Of a DNA stretch of 64,000 nt, positions 17,881 to 27,465 are shown in pieces; position 1 is the first letter of the stretch, and every line of letters starts with the position of its first letter. The stretch comes from Armatimonadia bacterium (GTDB taxonomy: Bacteria > Armatimonadota > Zipacnadia > Zipacnadales > JABUFB01), in assembly GCA_039679385.1 (NCBI GenBank), contig JBDKVB010000053.1, positions 24,586 to 88,585 of the forward strand, given 5' to 3'. The position numbers and the translations under genes were made by a program. The notes under the pieces were generated by a model. It was not told where the DNA came from, made no database searches, and worked only from the letters and a program-made list of their open reading frames with translations.

Positions 17881-18618
17881 ATGGCAATTGATCGCTACAT
17901 CGAAGCCGTACAAGGTGGGCTGCGGCAGCTTGCCGAGACTCAGCAGGAGCCGATGCGAGAGGCTGCCGAGGTCATCACGGAGGCCATCGTCGATCGTCGG
18001 CAGGTCTTCTCTTTTGGCGCCTCGCACTCGTTCATCCTTACGGAAGAGATGGTCTACCGCACCGGCGGCCTGATGCTGGTGAACCCCATCTACCCGCAGG
18101 GGATGAACCTGATGGTGCGTCCGCTGACGATGACTTCGCAGATCGAGCGTCTTCCAGACTACGGGGCGCTGCTGCTGCGCAACTCGCCGGTGAAGGCGAA
18201 GGACGTGCTGATCCTGTCTTCGACCTCCGGGCGCAATCATGTGATCCTGGACATGGCCCTCGCGGCCCGCGAGATGGGAGTGACGACGATCGGCATCACC
18301 GCCCTGGACTACTCGCGGGAGGTCGCGAGTCGGCACCCGAGCGGCAAGCGGCTGTTCGAGCTGGTGGACGTGGTGATCGACACCTGCAGCCCCAAGGGGG
18401 ACGCTGCCGTCGAGTTCGAGGGTTTCGCTCAGAAGTCGGGACCCCTGTCGACGGTCCTGGGCTGCACGGTGGTGAATGCCCTGATCTGCCAGGTGATCCA
18501 GAATCTGCTGGATCGTGGGGAGACGCCGCCGGTGTTCATCAGCGCCAACCTCGACGGCGGGGACGAGCACAACGCCCGGCTGCTGGAAGAGAATCGCGAC
18601 CGGATCCACTACTTGTGA
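17881..18618 (+). CDS. SIS-domain protein, second of a tandem pair
   Basis: This is a 245-residue paralogue of the preceding gene. It has SFGASHSFIL near residue 42, SSTSGRNHVI (phosphosugar loop) near 117, SRHPSGKRLFE and SANLDGGDEHN. Compared with its neighbour, the N-terminal half keeps a more canonical SIS start (the neighbour has HVHDTGHIID at this place), so the partners may divide binding and catalysis. ATG 17881 is preferred to GTG 17866; AGGTGA lies about 12 bases upstream. The gap to the first SIS gene is 54 bases, and rhamnose isomerase follows after about 100. The reaction is unknown; isomerase or etherase chemistry would fit the fold. Confidence 0.85.
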   Translation: MAIDRYIEAVQGGLRQLAETQQEPMREAAEVITEAIVDRRQVFSFGASHSFILTEEMVYRTGGLMLVNPIYPQGMNLMVRPLTMTSQIERLPDYGALLLRNSPVKAKDVLILSSTSGRNHVILDMALAAREMGVTTIGITALDYSREVASRHPSGKRLFELVDVVIDTCSPKGDAAVEFEGFAQKSGPLSTVLGCTVVNALICQVIQNLLDRGETPPVFISANLDGGDEHNARLLEENRDRIHYL

Positions 18619-18722
18619 GCGCCCTGTGGGGCGTGTAGACTATCCCAAGATCGGAACAGGGCCGGCGGCTGCCGTCGTCGCCACACCGGCTTTCCCTCGT
18701 ACGCTCAGAAGGAGACCCTGAT

Positions 18723-19949
18723 ATGTCCTACAACCTCAAAGACGCCTACAGACTGCTGTGTGACCAGCTCGCCGACCGCAAGGTCGATGTGGAGGCTGTG
18801 AAGGCATGCCTCAAGGCCCAGGTGATCGAGACGCCGAGTTGGGCCTACGCTGACGGCGGGACGCGGTTCAAGGTCTTCAAGCAGGCCGGAGCTGCCGTCT
18901 CCATCCAGGAGAAGCTGCAGGATGCCGCCGAAGTGCACAAGCTCACCGGCGTATGCCCGCGGGTGGCCGTGCATGTGCTATGGGACTTCGTCGATGCTGA
19001 TCCGCTGGAGGCCAAGGCCTACGCCGAGTCCCTGGGCGTCAAGATCGGTGCGATCAACCCGACGCTGTTCGAGCAGGACGAGTACAAGCTGGGGTCGGCC
19101 TGCCACCCGTGCCCGAAGGTGCGGCAGAAGACCATCCAGCACATGCTCGACTCCGTGGAGATCGGCAAGCAGGTCGGGTCCGACTTCCTGAGCCTGTGGT
19201 TCGGCGACGGGACCAACTACCCCGGCATGGACGACTTCCTGGAGCGCAAGCACCGGATGGAGGAGGCCCTGCAGACCGTGTACAAGGCGATGCCCGCGAA
19301 CATGGTCATGGGCATCGAGTACAAGATGTTCGAGCCCGCCTTCTACCACACGGATATCGCCGACTGGGGAATGGCCTGCAAGTTCGGCGAGAAGTGCGGA
19401 CCGAACGCCAAGGTGCTCGTGGACCTGGGGCACCACGCCCGGGCCACCAACATCGAGCACATCGTCGCCTTCCTGATCGATGAGGGACGCCTCGCAGGCT
19501 TCCACTTCAACAACGCCCGCTACGCGGACGACGACCTGACCTTCGGGTCGGTCAATCCCTACGAGGGCTTCCTGATCTACAACGAGCTGGTGAAGGCCGA
19601 GGCGAAGGACCCCAACCTGCACATCGCCTACATGATCGACCAGAGCCATAACGTGAAGCCCAAGATCGAGGCCATGATCCAGACGGTCGAGAGCATCCAG
19701 TTCACCTACGCCAAGGCCCTCTGCATCGACCGCAAGGCCCTTGCCGAGGCTCAGCGGAATGGCGACATCGTCGGGGCAGAGAACGTCATGCAGCAGGCCT
19801 TCTTCCTGGACGTGCGGCCGCTGGTGCATGTCGTCCGCGAGGAGATGGGTGTGCCGACCGAGCCGCTCAAGGCCTACCGCGAGAGCGGGTACCAGCAGAA
19901 GATCGAGAGCGAACGCGGCATTCGCAGTGGTGGTGGCGGTCTGGGGTAG
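18723..19949 (+). CDS. rhaI: L-rhamnose isomerase, RhaI / Pseudomonas stutzeri subtype
   Basis: This 408-aa cytoplasmic TIM barrel would convert L-rhamnose to L-rhamnulose using divalent metal ions. Recognisable blocks include LSLWFGDGTNYPG, MGIEYKMFEPAF (metal Glu), VLVDLGHHARATN (Asp/His) and HFNNARYADDDLTFGS; these fit the RhaI-type rather than the RhaA-type enzyme. Such enzymes can be promiscuous toward rare aldoses, so L-rhamnose is the likeliest, not the only, substrate. AAGGAGA sits about 8 bases before ATG 18723. It closes the kinase-SIS-SIS operon and is followed by a strong terminator. No rhamnulose kinase or aldolase lies beside it, although a FGGY kinase lies at 54.5 kb. Confidence 0.85.
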   Translation: MSYNLKDAYRLLCDQLADRKVDVEAVKACLKAQVIETPSWAYADGGTRFKVFKQAGAAVSIQEKLQDAAEVHKLTGVCPRVAVHVLWDFVDADPLEAKAYAESLGVKIGAINPTLFEQDEYKLGSACHPCPKVRQKTIQHMLDSVEIGKQVGSDFLSLWFGDGTNYPGMDDFLERKHRMEEALQTVYKAMPANMVMGIEYKMFEPAFYHTDIADWGMACKFGEKCGPNAKVLVDLGHHARATNIEHIVAFLIDEGRLAGFHFNNARYADDDLTFGSVNPYEGFLIYNELVKAEAKDPNLHIAYMIDQSHNVKPKIEAMIQTVESIQFTYAKALCIDRKALAEAQRNGDIVGAENVMQQAFFLDVRPLVHVVREEMGVPTEPLKAYRESGYQQKIESERGIRSGGGGLG

Positions 19950-19999
19950 CAGGCGTCCCGTCACGGGCAACCGAATCCCGAGAGCACAGAGAACCAGAA

Positions 20000-20030
20000 G
20001 GGCGGCAGGCCATGACCTGCCGCCCTCTTT
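20000..20030. terminator. Bidirectional terminator between converging genes
   Basis: GGGCGGCAGG (20000-20009) pairs with CCTGCCGCCC (20016-20025) over a six-base loop and is followed by TCTTT on the + strand. It lies between rhaI (+) and the heparinase-like gene (-) and could serve both. Confidence 0.75.
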
Positions 20031-20053
20031 GCTGCCTCCGAAGGGGTCCTATG

Positions 20054-23000
20054 TTACTGGGCCGAAGGTGCGCCGGCGGTCCAGCAGGGGACCCTGACCT
20101 CGTCGCCGGGGCCATAGTCGTAGATGACGAACCGTACCAGGCCATCGCCGTCGCGGTCGCTGAAGGCCTCGGCCAGCTTCGCCTTCTCTGTCGCCTCGAC
20201 GAGCACGCACTTCGTGCTCCCGGTCACGTCCTTGAGCCGGTACAGGGCGCTGCCGTCTTCGTTCGCGAGGGTCTTCCCGGCATAGTACTGCCAGGGCGCC
20301 ATCCGCAGGCTGATGGCACTGGTGACCGCTCCGTCGTCGACCCCGGCAACGCTTCCCTCTCCAATCCTCGGGTCCAGGCCCAGCTTGATCTCAACGAGCG
20401 GACCGTCAGCGCGCGCTGCCTTCACCAGGTAAGAGGCATCGCTGCCGTCGTCGTTGCGCAGACGCACCTGGCGTCCGACGAGGGCTTCCGGTGCGGGGGC
20501 AAGCCCGGCGAACCTCACCCGCAGCGTCGAGTGGCCCCAGTCGCAGCTCTCGATCTTCCCGGTGCACTCGCCTGTGGCTTGCCGCAGCGCCATGCCCGCC
20601 TTGCGCAGGAAGGTGCCGCCCAGAAGGACTGCGGTCTCGGGCTTCCCGTTGCGCTCGCGCCAGAAGGCGTAGAGGGCATCCGTCTCGAGCCCGTCCTCAG
20701 TCCGACACAGGCCTCCGCCGGTGCGCTGGAACACAAAGGTGTCCGTGAAGCCCGTGCCTTCGACACGTATCGCCAGGGGCTCGAAGCCGTCAACGGGCGT
20801 TCCGGTCACCCGAACCGGCACAACACGTCCGAGACGGCTTTGCTTCTCGTAGGGCTCCAGGACGGAGAGGAACTGGCTCGCGAGAGGAGCCTTGCCCTGC
20901 TGCTGCCAGACCGCCCAGGTGATCTCGTAGTTGGACTTGCCGCCGGGTGCCTTGCCTTTCGCCGTGGCGAGCTTCCCGCCCGAGGGCGACACACAGGTTA
21001 GTCGCAGGCCCAGGTCTGTCTGGTCGCGGAGAGCATAGTCGAGACTCCAGGGGCCGGTCGGCGTTCCTCGCGCCACATCGTACAGGAAGGCGAAGCAGGA
21101 CAGGTCCGGGTGGACCTTGCGGATCTCGGTGTCGTCCCCGTACTTGCTGTCGGGGCCGGCCAGAGTCCCCGTGGCCTGCGGCGTCATCGAGACGCCCTGG
21201 AGTGTTGCCTCCCCATCCGGTCCGTGGAAGCTCCAGTACTGCGTCTCGCCGCCGAAGACGCGCTCCAGGGTCACGCCGTAGCAGTCGCGGTCGTCGATGT
21301 CCACCAGGGCAATCAGTCGCTCGCGCTTGGGGCGCGGTGTTGCCTCGCCCATGAGCTGGGATTCGGCGATGGCCACACGAGCCGGTGCGGAATCGGCGAA
21401 GCTGGTGAGCTTGCCGCGACCGAAGTCCCGGGTGCTGTACTTGTCCACGTGGGTGACGTAGTGGGTGCCCCAGTTGGTCTCCCACGAACCGGCGTAGGTC
21501 CAGCCGACGGGGTAGCCCAGTTCCGGCAGCAGCTTTCGTTGCATCGCTTCGAAGCCCATCGTCAGCATGTCCGGGTGCGCGTGCTGCAGCGTCCGGCCGT
21601 ACCGCATCCAGAGGGCACGCTGGCGGTCACCTGTGCCTGACCGGAGGATCGCGTGGCCGAAGCCGTCGAGGATATCGCTGGTCTGCTGAACCTGCCATCC
21701 GCGTTCCTTGCCGACCTTCTCTACTTCCGCTCTGAGGGCTGGGTCCTGTACCTGCGAAGGCACCTCGCCCTTGGGGCCCCACAGGGCCTGGGCGAACTTG
21801 GGGTCGCGAGTGAGGCTGAAGATCTCGGCGAAGCTCCCGGGCACCAGCGGATAGCCCTGTTGCGGCGCCGGGATGCTGGGTCTGCCTGCACCGCCGGTGT
21901 CGCCTGCGCTGGGATAGGTGCGACCGATCAGGCTGTCATCGAGCGGGAAGTCGTAGAGCCGGCGGAACTTGGGATCGCGCGCCAGGGACACGAAGCGCGG
22001 TGCCTTGTACAGGTCCGGGTACACCTGTGCGACCCGGTCGAGCAACAGGATCAGCCGGGTCATGTCACCGATCTGGATGCCGTTGTAGCCCTCCGACTCA
22101 TGCCCGGCGCCATCCTTGAAGTACTCGTTGGTGAGGGCATAGCGTATCCCGTTGGTGTTCAGGAGCCAGTCGATCAAGTCCAGACCCCGAGGTGTGCCCA
22201 TGCCGAGCGCCACGGTCGCGAGAGTGGTTTCCTGCATCGGCCAGTTGCGGGAGACGGCGTTGTCCAGACAGGCCTGTGCCGTCACCCGATGAACGCCGGC
22301 CTCGATGAAGCGGCGGAAGTCCTCAAGGGATTTGATCTCGGGGTGATAGTGCGTCTGGCAGAACCGCACCAGTTCCGCGTCACCGTCGAGCAAGTCGAAG
22401 ATGAGGTCCCAGGCCTGCGCAGCCTCTTCCATCCGCGGCGTGTCCCAGTTGGGCTGGATGTAGAGGAAGGAGCCTGAGAGCCCCTTCATGCGCACGGTCT
22501 CCGGCGCCCCCACGGGCCCTCGGAGGATCGCGTCACGCACCGCCATCTTGCGGTGGTTGAGGTTAAGCGCCATGTCGAGCTGGCTCTCGGCGAAGCGGAA
22601 CAGCGCAATCGCGGCCTTGTGGGCGTAGCGCTTGTCGCCGGTTGTGACGGCGGCCTGAGCACAGTCGACCACGGCGGGTGTGAAGGTGCGCATGTAGGCT
22701 TCCCACTCGTGGTAGTAAGCCACGAAGGGATAGCGCCAGGGGACGCCGGTAGGGGAGATGACCGGGCTCACCGGCTCGCACCCGAAGCCGTCGTCGGGGA
22801 AATCGCCGGAGTGCATGTCGCCCTTCTGGAAGTCGTTGGAGGGGAACCAGTTGCCACAGCTCGGGCAGCCGACCTTCCAGGGGTGGTTCTTGGCGTCAAA
22901 GATCCAGGGGTAGAACCCACTGCGCCCCTCGTAGATCTTGGTGCCGCAGACGGGGCAGCCCTTCCCGCGCGGGGCCTCACCGGAACTCAGAACCATGAGG

Positions 23001-23545
23001 CACGTGCGAGGCACACAGGGCCCCGGGATGACGTTGAACACCTCGTCATCGCTCATCGCCAGCCAGGCGGATGCTCGTCCCGAGGCAGGCGCCTTCGAGT
23101 CCCGGAGACGCTGCATTTGGGCTTCGGTGTGCAGCGTGCGACGCTGCTTCAGCTCGCTGTAGCCAGCATCACCCACGGGCCACAGGCGCGGGAGTTTGAT
23201 GCCCTCCCAGTCACGCGTCTCGTAGACCGAACTCCAGGGAAGCACCGACACCGGGAGGTCGAGCTGCCCTCCTGCACCCTCGAAGTGCAGTGTCAGTTCC
23301 CCGGGCTTGAGCGCGCGGAAGTAGAACCTCTGCACGGTGTCCTTGGGCCAGCGGTCGAACAGATCCAGCTCAGCGGGAACGACGACCTTCAGTTCGCCGG
23401 ACTGTGGCGGCTGCTCCAGCGCGACTCGGAAAGTCTGCCCCGGAAACACCCATAGCGGACGGTCGAGGACCTTTAGCGCGGCCCGGCACGGCAGAACACA
23501 GATGACAAGCAACGCCAGCGACAGGCAAACAGGCCAATCGCGCAT
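20054..23545 (-). CDS. Secreted heparinase II/III-like protein with zinc-knuckle insert
   Basis: This 1163-residue exported protein has a signal peptide (MRDWPVCLSLALLVICVLP...). An N-terminal beta domain of about 105 residues is followed by an alpha/alpha toroid (about 240-560) and then beta-sheet lyase segments. HAHPDMLTMGFEAM near residue 520 and NAVSRNWPMQETT match the heparinase II/III style, so it probably cleaves uronic-acid polysaccharides by beta-elimination; the substrate is unknown. Just before the toroid are C197-x2-C200 and C227-x2-C230, a probable zinc ribbon. AAGGGAG with 8-base spacing supports the start at 23545 (20 codons inside the longest frame). It follows the LamG/GH42-like gene by 67 bases and is probably co-transcribed with it. 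Confidence 0.82.
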   Translation of the reverse strand: MRDWPVCLSLALLVICVLPCRAALKVLDRPLWVFPGQTFRVALEQPPQSGELKVVVPAELDLFDRWPKDTVQRFYFRALKPGELTLHFEGAGGQLDLPVSVLPWSSVYETRDWEGIKLPRLWPVGDAGYSELKQRRTLHTEAQMQRLRDSKAPASGRASAWLAMSDDEVFNVIPGPCVPRTCLMVLSSGEAPRGKGCPVCGTKIYEGRSGFYPWIFDAKNHPWKVGCPSCGNWFPSNDFQKGDMHSGDFPDDGFGCEPVSPVISPTGVPWRYPFVAYYHEWEAYMRTFTPAVVDCAQAAVTTGDKRYAHKAAIALFRFAESQLDMALNLNHRKMAVRDAILRGPVGAPETVRMKGLSGSFLYIQPNWDTPRMEEAAQAWDLIFDLLDGDAELVRFCQTHYHPEIKSLEDFRRFIEAGVHRVTAQACLDNAVSRNWPMQETTLATVALGMGTPRGLDLIDWLLNTNGIRYALTNEYFKDGAGHESEGYNGIQIGDMTRLILLLDRVAQVYPDLYKAPRFVSLARDPKFRRLYDFPLDDSLIGRTYPSAGDTGGAGRPSIPAPQQGYPLVPGSFAEIFSLTRDPKFAQALWGPKGEVPSQVQDPALRAEVEKVGKERGWQVQQTSDILDGFGHAILRSGTGDRQRALWMRYGRTLQHAHPDMLTMGFEAMQRKLLPELGYPVGWTYAGSWETNWGTHYVTHVDKYSTRDFGRGKLTSFADSAPARVAIAESQLMGEATPRPKRERLIALVDIDDRDCYGVTLERVFGGETQYWSFHGPDGEATLQGVSMTPQATGTLAGPDSKYGDDTEIRKVHPDLSCFAFLYDVARGTPTGPWSLDYALRDQTDLGLRLTCVSPSGGKLATAKGKAPGGKSNYEITWAVWQQQGKAPLASQFLSVLEPYEKQSRLGRVVPVRVTGTPVDGFEPLAIRVEGTGFTDTFVFQRTGGGLCRTEDGLETDALYAFWRERNGKPETAVLLGGTFLRKAGMALRQATGECTGKIESCDWGHSTLRVRFAGLAPAPEALVGRQVRLRNDDGSDASYLVKAARADGPLVEIKLGLDPRIGEGSVAGVDDGAVTSAISLRMAPWQYYAGKTLANEDGSALYRLKDVTGSTKCVLVEATEKAKLAEAFSDRDGDGLVRFVIYDYGPGDEVRVPCWTAGAPSAQ

Positions 23546-23612
23546 GGTCGCAGCTCCCTTCTTGTGGGCCATCCTCCTGGACACGGAGGGCGACAGTGCC
23601 ACGAGCCGAAGG

Positions 23613-26600
23613 CTACCGGCTCACCCTCATGTAAGCGTCCCTGGTAAGGCCGGAGGCGAGCTCTTCGACGTGTATCCGCCACAGGCCGGGCACATCGTTG
23701 GGGGCGAGCCTGGCGGTCACCTGCACCTGACCGTCCTTCGCCCCGTAGTAACCGCTGAATTCCGCTGCCCTGCCGTGCGGGTCGAGGATGTCGAGTCTGA
23801 CCGGCACCACGGCGTCGAGGGGCTTGCCGTCCTCGCCGAGAACCGCTGCCTTGAAGGTGACCTCGTCGCCGGGCTTGGCCTCTGCAGGTGCCTCGACGCT
23901 GACTGCCGACAGCGCCTGCGAGGTGACCATGTACACGCGGCCCTCACAAGGACCGAAGTCAGCGGCGATGGTCAGGTTCCCCTCTGCGAGGCGCGCCGTG
24001 ATTTCGCGTCGGGCCAGCAGGTCGTACACATGGCCGCCCCGAGCCAGGGTCAGCGTGCTCGAAGTCGGCAGACCGTTCTCCATCACGAGACCGTGGTGGC
24101 CCACGTAGTCGCCGAACTCACGCAGGTCGTTCACTGCGAACAGGTAGTCCGTCGCGCCGTACTGCCGGACGCGAGTGATGACGTCCGGGGCCGAGGAATC
24201 GGCATGGCGGCTGTAGCGTGCGTCGAGAGCCTTGCGCAGATCGGCGGCCGCTTGCAGGTTGAGGCCACGACCCTTGTCGGCCTCCTTCGGGCGGTCGTGA
24301 CGCGGCAGCAGGAGGTCGGGCTTCAGCGCCGGGCACAGGTTCTCGTCGCCGAGGAGGAGGCCGCCGCGAGCCTGGAAGGCCTTGATCTTGTCGACCACTG
24401 AGCGGGTCAGGACATCGCAGTCCACTGCCACGAGGACCTTGTAGCCGTCCAGGCCTTCCTTCTGCACGGTCTCGTCGTAGACGATCTTCGGTTGCAGTTG
24501 GGCGTACATGAGGATCAGGTAGGCGTCACCGGCCCAGCCGCCATTCCAGCCATAGGTGCCACGCTGGGCGAAGTTCTGGGAGGCGAAGCTCTCCAGGAAG
24601 GCGACATCGCTGGGGCGATCGGGGACCTGCATCAGCGCCGGACCGAGGGGCTCGACGACCGACCTAACCAGCCGCCGCAGCTCGTTCTTGGTCTCTGGAT
24701 GGGTGTAGCAGTACGAGCTGGTGCTGCCCTCGACCGGCACCAGGGACTGCCACCCGTGGTACATGATGCCCTGGATTGGTCGTGCCATCTTGGTCCAGAA
24801 GGCCTCGCGCAGGTGCATCGGCGCGATCGTGATGAACCGGGCGTCCGGGATCTCGCGCTCCCAGGAGGCCTGGTAACGTCCCTGGGCATCCACTCGTCCC
24901 GTCCCCGTCGGCCTCGTGTCCTGGTCGTTGAAGGTGGCGGTCTGCGCCTGTGCCTGCTCGCCCGGTTCCGGTGCGGTCTGCGCGCGGTACCAGATGATCT
25001 GGGTCATCTTCATGACCTGCTGGTCGGGCCGCGAGGCGCCCTGGGCCATGCAGAACAGCTCGTCGGTGCACAGACCGATGCGGATCGGGTCGGGATAGGA
25101 GTACGTCCAGTGGGACAGCACATCGACGTTGCCGCCGCTCCCGTAGACGGACTGGACCCTCACGGCGGGGTCGTGGAAGGTCCACAGGTCCTTGCGGCCG
25201 GTCGACTTGAGCCCGGCATCAACGGCCGTGTGCAGGTCGTTCCATCCGTCTCCCTGCTTCCACAGCCACTTGTAGTAGACGTAGAGCGGGTAGTCGTCGG
25301 GGATGACGCGGTCCGCCGGGAAGTCCTTGAGGTCGGTGTACTTGACGCCCCAGCGGTTGCCCGCCTCCGCCGGGATGTCATACCCGGCGAACTTGCGGAA
25401 GGCCTCGCGGTCGCTCTCATGGAAGCAGGGAGCGGAGTCGCTGCGGACCTCAGTGTGGATGAGCGCCGTCGTCAGGTCGGGATGGCTGCCGTAGGTCTGA
25501 GCCATCGAGGCGCCGACGTTGTAGCAGAAGTCGCGGACCTGGGGCAGGCTAGCGCATACATCGGGACGGTCCAGGGCTTTGCCGGTTCGGTCAACGCGCT
25601 GCACCTCGGTCTTGCTACGCGCCCAGCTCCCCGGCGAAAGACTCGCCACAGCGCCGACGCCTGCAGCAAGGGCTCGGTCGAGATCGGCGTAGACCCTTGC
25701 GCGGTCCTCGGGCTTGCCGGAGACAATCGGCTTGCCTGCCTCCCAGACGGCCGCGAGGTCGATGGGAACACCGATGGCATGGGTGAAGCCGATATCCTTG
25801 AGGCGGTCGACCTCGCCCAGGCCTGCGCCCCACATGACGACGGGCATCGTGTGCGGCATCGGGCGAGGCACAAGGGTAAGGGTGAACTCGTCGCGGCTGT
25901 GCAGTGGCGTGTCTCCGGGGACGTCCACCTCGGCTGCAAGCTTGTAGGTGTCCGGTCGCAGCGACGTGTCCAGAGCGTAGGACACCGTCTGCACGGCACC
26001 GGGTGCGATCTCGGCCAGTGTCATCTTCTGCGGCGCGAAGTTGCCCAGCGTCAGCGTGACCGAAGCGTCCTTCACCGGCAGGCGCTGCAGGTTCTTCACC
26101 GCGAAGGCCAGGTCGGCACCCGGCTCCATCCTCACGAAGGTCTTCCGCAGGGAGGTTAGGGAAAGGGCCAGCGGACGGAACTCCAGCACACCGTCGCAGA
26201 GGCGCACCTGGTCGAGGATGCCGGGGAAGCCGTGGAAGTAGCTACCGATACGGTCGCCGAGGACCAGGTCCTTCTTGCCGGGCGCGATGCCCTTGCGACC
26301 GGGGAGGTAGGTGCTGCCGGCTGCGCCGCCATCGACATAGAAGCAGCCTGTCCCGTTGCCGTCATAGGTGAAGGCGATATGCCGCCACTGGTCCGGCGGG
26401 AACTTGACGGGGAGAGAGGCGCAGGTCCCCGTGTCGGTGCCGAAGCCCAGACGCATGATGATGGTCCGAGACCCGGCCCCGTCATCCGGCCCGAGGGTGA
26501 GCTGGTAGTCCGTGTTGTCGACGTACTTCTTGTCGAGCAGGAAGGCCTCGGGATAGCCCTTGATCTCGGCCTTGGGCTTGACCCAGAGCTCGACAGAGAA

Positions 26601-26933
26601 GGCCCCGGTGGGGCAGAGCGCCGGGTTGTTACGGGCCGAGGCGTAGTGAGGCTTGTCTTCAACCGGCCAACCGCAGAAGGACTCGAGGCCGCCGCCGAGG
26701 AGCCCTCCGGGAACGAACTGAGCGCCGCGCAAGGTCAGGTCATTGCCCTTACCGGACATGTCCTTGCCCGGTGTATCGCCGTCGAACTGCCACAGAGCGC
26801 GGACATGCTTGCCGGTCGCATCGTCCCCGGTGTAGGCTTGTCGGAAGGGCTCGGAGAGCTCTTGGGCGGTGAGGGGAAGCGAAAGCAGAAGGCAGCCTGC
26901 AAGGGCGAGAACTGGGGTCACAAGGGGATGCAT
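23613..26933 (-). CDS. Secreted LamG plus beta-galactosidase(GH42)-like multidomain protein
   Basis: This is a 1106-residue exported protein. A signal peptide (cleavage probably at LTA-QE) precedes a LamG/concanavalin-like sandwich at about 45-235, with ALWQFDGDTPGKD and WRHIAFTYDGNGTGCFYVDG. After a beta linker domain comes a TIM-barrel-like region from about residue 365 (VMWGAGLGEVDRLKDIGF), then a Rossmann-like trimerisation-type domain (VLVAVDCDVLTRSVVDKI, GGLLLGDENL) as in GH42 beta-galactosidases, and a C-terminal Ig/macroglobulin-like domain. The catalytic Glu pair cannot be assigned confidently. GTG 26936 is in frame, but GGAGG (26941-26945) is ideally placed for ATG 26933. It is the first gene of the pair with the heparinase-like gene, suggesting joint degradation of one polymer. 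Confidence 0.75.
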   Translation of the reverse strand: MHPLVTPVLALAGCLLLSLPLTAQELSEPFRQAYTGDDATGKHVRALWQFDGDTPGKDMSGKGNDLTLRGAQFVPGGLLGGGLESFCGWPVEDKPHYASARNNPALCPTGAFSVELWVKPKAEIKGYPEAFLLDKKYVDNTDYQLTLGPDDGAGSRTIIMRLGFGTDTGTCASLPVKFPPDQWRHIAFTYDGNGTGCFYVDGGAAGSTYLPGRKGIAPGKKDLVLGDRIGSYFHGFPGILDQVRLCDGVLEFRPLALSLTSLRKTFVRMEPGADLAFAVKNLQRLPVKDASVTLTLGNFAPQKMTLAEIAPGAVQTVSYALDTSLRPDTYKLAAEVDVPGDTPLHSRDEFTLTLVPRPMPHTMPVVMWGAGLGEVDRLKDIGFTHAIGVPIDLAAVWEAGKPIVSGKPEDRARVYADLDRALAAGVGAVASLSPGSWARSKTEVQRVDRTGKALDRPDVCASLPQVRDFCYNVGASMAQTYGSHPDLTTALIHTEVRSDSAPCFHESDREAFRKFAGYDIPAEAGNRWGVKYTDLKDFPADRVIPDDYPLYVYYKWLWKQGDGWNDLHTAVDAGLKSTGRKDLWTFHDPAVRVQSVYGSGGNVDVLSHWTYSYPDPIRIGLCTDELFCMAQGASRPDQQVMKMTQIIWYRAQTAPEPGEQAQAQTATFNDQDTRPTGTGRVDAQGRYQASWEREIPDARFITIAPMHLREAFWTKMARPIQGIMYHGWQSLVPVEGSTSSYCYTHPETKNELRRLVRSVVEPLGPALMQVPDRPSDVAFLESFASQNFAQRGTYGWNGGWAGDAYLILMYAQLQPKIVYDETVQKEGLDGYKVLVAVDCDVLTRSVVDKIKAFQARGGLLLGDENLCPALKPDLLLPRHDRPKEADKGRGLNLQAAADLRKALDARYSRHADSSAPDVITRVRQYGATDYLFAVNDLREFGDYVGHHGLVMENGLPTSSTLTLARGGHVYDLLARREITARLAEGNLTIAADFGPCEGRVYMVTSQALSAVSVEAPAEAKPGDEVTFKAAVLGEDGKPLDAVVPVRLDILDPHGRAAEFSGYYGAKDGQVQVTARLAPNDVPGLWRIHVEELASGLTRDAYMRVSR

Positions 26934-27006
26934 CACGACACCTCCGTCTGTAGGCAGGCCGTCAGACCTGCTCAGGTACCGGGCAGGGGGTCCTTCTCCG
27001 TCGCGC

Positions 27007-27036
27007 TTTACACGACCTCTGCGGCTGTGGTATCAT
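27007..27036 (+). promoter_or_regulatory. Sigma-70-type promoter for rpsO-pnp
   Basis: TTTACA (27007-27012) and TATCAT (27031-27036) are separated by 18 bases, each matching consensus at five of six positions. The region 26934-27182 contains this promoter and a long rpsO leader, and no gene. Confidence 0.6.
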
Positions 27037-27182
27037 GCAGCCATCGACACAGGTCCTCTCACTGGGCTTCCCGACCTTCCGGCGAGTTGCTCGGTCAGAG
27101 GCGCGATGATATGACGTCGCTGTGTCGGCAGTCGCAGGGACTACCACCCCCCAGGCGGCTGTAAAGGAAGCGAGGTGGTTGC

Positions 27183-27452
27183 ATGTCGTTGGCCAAGGAC
27201 GATAAGGCCGCGATCATTGAGAAGTACAGGGCGCACGAGTCGGACACGGGGTCGGCGGAGGTGCAGATTGCTCTCCTCACCGGGCGCATCGAGTACCTCA
27301 CCAAGCACCTGCAGGAACACCGCAAAGACCACCACTCCCGCCGTGGGCTGCTCAAGATGGTCGGGCAGCGCAGAAGGCTCCTCAACTATCTGCGCAACAC
27401 CAACATCGAGAAGTACCGGGCGCTCATCGCCGATCTCGGCATCCGCCGCTAA
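27183..27452 (+). CDS. rpsO: 30S ribosomal protein S15
   Basis: S15 binds 16S rRNA in the central domain and nucleates the platform of the small subunit. The 89-residue product has the full family pattern: [39 protein letters not shown] (rRNA-contact His/Asp and Ser-Arg-Arg) and [16 protein letters not shown] lies ahead of ATG 27183. As in many bacteria it is followed by pnp on the same strand, with a stable hairpin between them. Its long leader (about 140 bases after the predicted promoter) may support autoregulation by S15, but I cannot identify a specific pseudoknot. Confidence 0.98.
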   Translation: MSLAKDDKAAIIEKYRAHESDTGSAEVQIALLTGRIEYLTKHLQEHRKDHHSRRGLLKMVGQRRRLLNYLRNTNIEKYRALIADLGIRR

Positions 27453-27465
27453 GTGTTGAAACAAG

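Noticed and set aside
24492..26159. 555-codon plus-strand open frame inside the LamG/GH42-like gene
   Set aside because: No domain or start signal; the minus-strand protein has a signal peptide and folds consistent with secretion.
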